Shown in pieces: positions 59,979 through 64,000 of a stretch of 64,000 nucleotides of DNA (the stretch's first letter is position 1; the number at the start of each line of letters is the position of its first letter). The notes under the pieces are model-generated. The model did no database searches. It was given only the letters and a program-made list of their open reading frames with translations, and was not told the origin of the DNA. The stretch covers positions 62,001-126,000 of the forward strand of contig CAWJCB010000037.1 in NCBI GenBank assembly GCA_963841105.1, in the 5' to 3' direction. Source of the stretch: VAZQ01 sp963841105. Lineage in GTDB: Bacteria > Pseudomonadota > Alphaproteobacteria > Rhizobiales > Xanthobacteraceae. The position numbers were made by a program, and so were the translations under genes.

Positions 59979-60491
59979 GTGCCCGGCACAATCAGCCCGT
60001 GGCCTTCGGTCCAGACAGGAAATCAAGGTCATCCTGTACGAACGCTGCAATGGCTTCTGCGAGCGCAAGGCCGTTACGTCGCAGTGGACGGAGTGTTTGG
60101 TCCAGCTACTGAGCACGCCGTCAAAGTCTTTCAATCGAGCGTGGAATTGTCTCCTGTCGGGATAGTCACTCCGCAGACATGGGCCGCTGTTGTCATTCAA
60201 GTCAAAAAGGGCAGTACCGGCGACGCCGTCCGAGCGGTCCAGGAGGAATTTCAGTTTCGCGCAGGTGAACCCGGCAAGGGGCTTCAGGTGGACGGAATCT
60301 TTGGACCGCAAACGGACAGTACGGTGCGGGGCTTTCAGCATGCTCTATCGCTCGAGGTTCCATCGGTGACCGTGGACGGAATCATTGGTCCGAATACTTG
60401 GCAGGCGTTGATCAGCGGTATGCTGTCCTGGAGTATCGCAGGACCGGGGCTCTCTTCTTTTGATCTTTTGATGACAAATATATTTGCCTAG
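59979..60491 (+). CDS. Peptidoglycan-binding protein, two PG_binding_1 domains
   Basis: The 170 residues have GTG start 59979 with AGGAGG seven bases upstream. Domain 1 (about 15-70): GHPVRTLQWLLRAQGRYVAV, DGVFGPATEHAVKVFQ. Domain 2 (about 80-145): GDAVRAVQEEFQF, DGIFGPQTDSTVRGFQ, DGIIGPNTWQAL. Both carry the DG-x-FGP-x-T core that binds muropeptides. There is no signal peptide or catalytic domain, so it may be a free cytosolic form released by lysis, a phage-type protein, or exported by another route. Confidence 0.85.
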   Translation: MPGTISPWPSVQTGNQGHPVRTLQWLLRAQGRYVAVDGVFGPATEHAVKVFQSSVELSPVGIVTPQTWAAVVIQVKKGSTGDAVRAVQEEFQFRAGEPGKGLQVDGIFGPQTDSTVRGFQHALSLEVPSVTVDGIIGPNTWQALISGMLSWSIAGPGLSSFDLLMTNIFA

Positions 60492-60796
60492 AGGCGGCCC
60501 ATTCGGAGATGCTTCAGCAGCCCTTGCATTCGGCTCTCCGATGTTGAGGGTTAGGCCCTGGTTGGCTTGCCGTTTGCGAGGACGCCCCTGCAAATGTCTA
60601 AGTCTCCCAGGGCCGCTCGGAACATTGCGGGATCATGGCGAGTATCACACGAGTGCGCACGGGACACAGTTCTTGCTGGCTTTTCGCGCTGCGCTGTCTG
60701 CCTGGCTAGCGCTAGGATCGTTTGCCGGGGCTTGTTGCCTGTGGACCAGACACTGATAGTGCTCCACGGGACAGGGCCGCGCATCAACCTACGAAG
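60492..60796. other. Gap before the Sel1 remnant
   Basis: Near 60655-60750 a + frame reads like a signal peptide (LLAFRAALSAWLALGSFAGA), probably the 5' end of the Sel1 gene in a shifted frame. Nothing else is seen. Confidence 0.4.
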
Positions 60797-61187
60797 CAGA
60801 TGCAGCGTTTCCGTCAAGACGCTGACCAAGGCAGCCGGCTGGCGCAGTATGTTCTCGGTGTCATGTACCAACTCGGCGAGATTGTGCCGCAGGACTACGC
60901 TGAGGCCGCTAAGTGGGTTCGGCGCGCCGCTGACCAAGATCTCAGCGTTGCGCAGTTTGTTCTCGGTGAGATGTACGCCGTAGGCCACGGAGTACCTGGA
61001 GGACGATGTTCGTGCGCACATGTGGCTCAGCTTATCGGAAACGCGAGCTGCTCGCATCGAGGGAGCGCAGAAGCTAGAGAGTGATGCGCGAGCCATGCGA
61101 ACTACGCTGGAACTGAGAATGACGCCCGCGCAGATCGCGGAGGCGCAGAAGCTGGCGAGCGAGTGGAAGCCGAAGCCGGAACGGTGA
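60797..61187 (+). pseudogene. Sel1-repeat protein remnant
   Basis: Two Sel1 repeats (DADQGSRLAQYVLGVMYQLG then DYAEAAKWVRRAADQDLSVA and QFVLGEMYAVGHG) are followed by a frame change near 60988. The next frame continues EYLEDDVRAHMWLSLSETRA then MTPAQIAEAQKLASEWKPKP and stops at 61187, a common end for short exported Sel1 proteins. The 5' part is scrambled. Confidence 0.7.
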
Positions 61188-61772
61188 GGTGTGTTACCGC
61201 AACCATCTTCGTGCGCCAGATGTTCATTCAAGCGAATGCCCACCGGTGCGCGCGCAAGCAGTATCGTGAGCGTCAGGCCCGCGATGCATCCCGCCTGGAA
61301 AACGCGACAAAACAGGCGGCTGAAGCTCTTGCGCTTCGATTTGGAAGTGGCGCCATCAAGGTCGCATCCGAGCATTCGTGATCACCGCCATTCGCTAACA
61401 GGCGGTGCCAGCGTCTCGGACTTCCGGTTTGGGTCGATGCTGTCGAAAAAGGTGTGTTTTGCGTTGCGCTTCTCTTGCTGCTGAGGTGTGCCGACTGTTG
61501 GTATTGAAGCCGCTCGATTAGCGGCGACTTCGACCCGGACACCAGTAGCAAAAGCATGAGTAGCCTTAGGCAAAGGATGCGCGCCGTCCGTCGGCCTGAA
61601 ACCGGCAATAACATTATCCAGAAAGGACTGGCATTCGTCCGTGAACGGAGCGGTAGTGTGACCGTTCCGGGCCCCAGGCGCGCCTCGGGATCCTGCCCCG
61701 CCGGCTGCATGGCCGAGGTGGGGCCGTGGTGGTGGCGGCAACGACGCCGCCGCAACCCATTGGAGGATCCCG
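61188..61772. other. Gap of 585 bp
   Basis: A long - frame crosses this stretch, but it is the antisense of the DUF3489 gene further right. Its last 50 codons (to 61382) look mildly protein-like but have no start of their own. No gene called. Confidence 0.4.
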
Positions 61773-62420
61773 ATGCCAAGACTCACCGATACGCAACTCA
61801 TCATTCTGTCCGCGGCTTCGCGGCGCGACGATCGCGGAGTTGACCTGCCGGCGAACATCAAAGGCGAAGCCGCCCGAAAGGCTGTCGATAAGCTGATCCG
61901 CGCCGGTCTGCTGGAGGAGGTCCGCGCCGCGGGTTCGCTCCCGGTCTGGCGGCGCGATGACGAAAGTGGGCCGATGGCGCTCCGCATCACCAAAAACGGC
62001 CTCGAAGCGATCGAGGTCGTGGGTGAGGCGGTTGGTGCTCCCAAGGAGACAAGCGTTCCCCGGCTCCCGCCCACGGCGAAGTTGAAACCCCTGCAGCTAA
62101 GGCCGTCGCCTCCCGCAAGCAGATTTCCGTTGCAACCCAGAAGTCCGTTCGTACGAAGCATCATCCGGGTAGCGCGAAGACCAAAGCTGGCTCGCGGCCC
62201 CAAAGTCGGGCGGGCTCGAAACAAGCTCGCGTGCTCGCGATGCTGGGCCGACCGGAGGGGGCAACGATCGCTGCACTCGATCCGCGGCTTCTTCGCTGGC
62301 GTGGTGCGCAAGAGGCTCGGCCTCGATCTGCGCTCGGAGAAAGCCGACGGTGGCCGGGTCTATCGCATCGTCTCCAGCGCCGGTGCACGTTCCGATTCCC
62401 GCCGTTCGCGTCGTCGCGCA
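61773..62420 (+). pseudogene. DUF3489 domain protein with internal frame loss
   Basis: ATG 61773 (GGAGG upstream) starts MPRLTDTQLIILSAASRRDD, then ARKAVDKLIRAGLLEEVRAA and LPVWRRDDESGPMALRITKN. From about 62062 to 62272 the coding frame is a different one (ETPAAKAVASRKQISVATQK, GSKQARVLAMLGRPEGATIA). A deletion after GCAACGATCGCTGC removes the expected helix of the HTH and returns to the first frame at HSIRGFFAGVVRKRLGLDLR then SEKADGGRVYRIV. DUF3489 genes stand next to DUF2924 and recombinase genes in integrative elements, as here. Confidence 0.78.
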
Positions 62421-62430
62421 CTTGAGCGCC

Positions 62431-62925
62431 ATGGCACGCGTGTTGATCGATCCGGCGGTGCCGGATAGAGCGTCGCTCGACAACGAGATCGCGCGTCTGC
62501 GCGGTCTCGACGTCGGGGACCTCCGCGCCAGATGGCACACGGTGCTCAGGCGGCGAGCACCCCCTCACCTGCCCCGCCACCTGCTGTTTCATATTCTGGC
62601 TTATCGACTGCAAGCCGATCGGCTCGGCGAATTGGATGCCGACAGTCGGCGTCTGCTTGACCGGATCGGGTCGGGGTCTTCGGAAGGGATTAACCGGCTG
62701 GTGGCTGACTTCAACCGGCCCAGAACCGAGGTGAGGCCCGGCACCCTCTTGACGCGCGAGTGGGATGGCCGCCTGCAGCGGGTCATGGTGCTCGCTGACG
62801 GGTTCTCCTGGAACGGCAAGACCTACCCAAGTCTGTCCACGGTCGCCTTCGCCATGACCGGCACCCGCTGGTCCGGGCCGAGATTTTTCGGCCTTGATAA
62901 ACCGTCATTGGAGCAACGGCAGTGA
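62431..62925 (+). CDS. DUF2924 domain protein
   Basis: The 164 residues from ATG 62431 contain IARLRGLDVGDLRARWHTVL, HLPRHLLFHILAYRLQADRL, RPGTLLTREWDGRLQRVMVL and DGFSWNGKTYPSLSTVAFAM then TGTRWSGPRFFGL. The L-x-REW-x-G-x-x-x-x-V-x-V-x-x-x-GF-x-W-x-G-x-x-YxSLS-x-IA-x-x-ITG-x-x-WSG-x-x-FFGL pattern defines the family. It is found beside serine recombinases in integrative elements; role unknown. Its stop overlaps the recombinase GTG (GTGA), so they are coupled. Confidence 0.9.
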   Translation: MARVLIDPAVPDRASLDNEIARLRGLDVGDLRARWHTVLRRRAPPHLPRHLLFHILAYRLQADRLGELDADSRRLLDRIGSGSSEGINRLVADFNRPRTEVRPGTLLTREWDGRLQRVMVLADGFSWNGKTYPSLSTVAFAMTGTRWSGPRFFGLDKPSLEQRQ

Positions 62926-63976
62926 AAAGCGGAACCGTCAAGACAATTCGCTGCGCGATCTATACCCGCGTGTTGACCGACCATGGGCTTGAGCAGGACT
63001 TCAACTCGCTGGACGCCCAGCATGATGCCGCGCAGGCCTATATCCGCAGTCAGGTCCACGCTGGCTGGACCCTGATTAGAGCCCGCTACGATGATGGCGG
63101 CTATTCCGGTGGCTCGACTGATCGCCCTGCCCTGCAGCGGCTATTGTCCGACGTGAAAGCCGGAAAGATCGATGTCATCGTTGTTTACAAGGTTGACCGC
63201 CTGACCCGTTCGCTGGCCGACTTCGCCAAGCTCGTCGAGTTGTTCGATGGTCATGGGGTGTCCTTCGTCTCGGTCACGCAGCAGTTCAATACCACGACCT
63301 CGATGGGGCGGCTGACGCTGAATGTGTTGCTGTCATTTGCCCAGTTCGAGCGTGAAGTGACCTCCGAGCGGATCCGCGACAAGATTGCGGCCTCCAAGCG
63401 CAAGGGCCTCTGGGTCGGTGGCATAGCCCCGCTCGGATATGCGACCAAGGACCGCAAGATCGGCGTGGTTGAAGAGGAGGCCGAGCGCGTCCGGACCATC
63501 TTTCGGCGGTATGTGGAGCTTGGCAGTCTCAACCGATTGATGGCCGACCTTCGCGCGCGAGGGATCGTCACCAAGGTGCGATCTCTCAAGACCGGTCGCA
63601 CGGTTGGCGGCATCCCATTCACCCGCGGTCCGCTCGCCCATTTTCTGCGCAATCGGTTCTACATCGGCGAGGTCATCTTCAAGGGCGAGGTCTCTCCGGT
63701 GAGCAGACCGCCATCCTCGACCGCGATCTCTTTGACGCGGTGCAAACCAAGCTCAACGACCAACGTAATAATCAGACGGTCGCACGCGCCAAATCCGAGG
63801 CGCCGCTGATCGGTCGCATCTATGATGACCGTGGCAACCGGATGACTCCAAGCCATGTGCGCAAGGGAGGGATCAAGTATCGCTATTACCTCTCTTCATC
63901 CCTCCTCCACGGACAGCCTGGGCGTGCCGGATCGGTGCGCCGGGTGCCGGCGGCCGAGCAGACCGCGCCTCATTGA
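62922..63976 (+). pseudogene. Large serine recombinase, catalytic Ser lost and frameshifted
   Basis: GTG 62922 starts a resolvase domain: CAIYTRVLTDHGLEQDFNSL, where the family has YTRVST. Codon 18 (62973-62975) is TTG (Leu) instead of the TCG Ser nucleophile. The rest of the catalytic domain is kept (ARYDDGGYSGGSTDRPALQR, DVIVVYKVDRLTRSLADFAK, SFAQFEREVTSERIRDKIAA), then a Recombinase domain (LRNRFYIGEVIFKGE). Near 63690 one base is missing. The next frame continues GEQTAILDRDLFDAVQTKLN, then YDDRGNRMTPSHVRKGGIKY and YYLSSSLLHGQPGRAG, and ends at 63976. The zinc-ribbon C-terminus is absent. Confidence 0.85.
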
Positions 63977-64000
63977 GCGCTCGCTCGATCGGATATCCGG
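63976..64000 (-). pseudogene. Family F small protein, fragment at window edge
   Basis: Read on -, GGATATCCGATCGAGCGAGC encodes GYPIERA, then LNEAR. It matches TGYLIERALDEAR at 18242 and 45801. It abuts the truncated recombinase; the rest lies beyond the window. Confidence 0.5.

Noticed and set aside
61382..62311. Long open frame on - (309 codons) over the DUF3489 gene
   Set aside because: Antisense of a recognised family with a good ribosome site; low-complexity product.
1..64000. CRISPR array
   Set aside because: I looked for regularly spaced direct repeats of 24-40 bp with unique spacers and saw none; the only tandem repeats are two-unit cases at 10643 and 16220.
1..64000. rRNA genes or complete tRNA genes
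   Set aside because: No rRNA-like segment was noticed; the only tRNA-like piece is the 3' half at 40067.

Overview
The window looks like an accessory region of an alphaproteobacterial chromosome, most probably Bradyrhizobium or a close Nitrobacteraceae/Xanthobacteraceae relative. The codon use is GC-rich. Many small proteins belong to families I recognise from Bradyrhizobium (DUF6894, DUF2924, DUF3489, short zinc-ribbon proteins, ABC_sub_bind proteins with a twin-arginine-like leader). A GGAAC-N16-TGTT promoter precedes a CsbD gene, which suggests EcfG control. The genus is inferred from family memory, not from a search.

Layout. (1) 0-6.6 kb, all on +: the 3' end of a subtilisin-like protease, a secreted protein with an internal repeat behind tandem CRP-type palindromes, a one-TM protein, a membrane-anchored tandem AAA+ ATPase of CbbX/EccA type (broken by one extra base) and a large Sel1/TPR protein. 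(2) 6.6-8.4 kb: a PAS-GGDEF-EAL protein on -. (3) 8.8-12.5 kb: an intact catabolic operon with a phenylacetate-CoA-ligase-like enzyme, a RidA protein, an enoyl-CoA hydratase and a PanB-like enzyme. (4) 12.7-31 kb: small hypothetical genes broken up by IS3, IS1634 and IS256 insertions, an internally deleted IS256 derivative, and an orphan ThsB-like TIR protein. (5) 31-47 kb: a graveyard of one-base frameshifts and fragments (integrase, transposase, isoaspartyl methyltransferase, YgjP peptidase, lectin-like secreted protein, MBL-fold, S24 repressor, RecD2, glycosyltransferase) mixed with intact small genes. (6) 47-54.4 kb: a PHA synthase, a PPK2 fragment cut by a complete IS3-family element, more transposase remnants and an MHS-type MFS transporter. 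(7) 54.5-60.5 kb: microproteins, nearly all on -, and a peptidoglycan-binding protein. (8) 60.5-64 kb: a Sel1 remnant and a decayed integrative module (DUF3489, DUF2924, serine recombinase with its catalytic Ser replaced by Leu).

The most unusual content is the set of short genes, many under 40 codons. Two paralogous families of about 30-residue single-pass membrane proteins occur here: family A (MT-x-LV-x-D...LFS) at 13.3, 26.2 and 57.2 kb, and family B (MLDVLDPV) at 57.0 and 58.2 kb. Family B lies in duplicated segments that keep the upstream leader. At least five other small-protein families occur in two or three copies. Perfect CRP-type palindromes (TGTGATGGCCATCACA) stand in front of two small secreted-protein genes. 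One 46-residue peptide at 44.3 kb resembles a RiPP precursor.

Insertion history can be read directly. Removing the IS1634 element and one target copy joins a cNMP-binding gene to an earlier ATG in frame. Removing the IS256 derivative and one target copy restores a 182-codon reading frame (174 codons from the preferred ATG). More than a dozen other genes carry frame breaks, most of one base, so either the region is decaying or the assembly has indel errors; reads would settle this.
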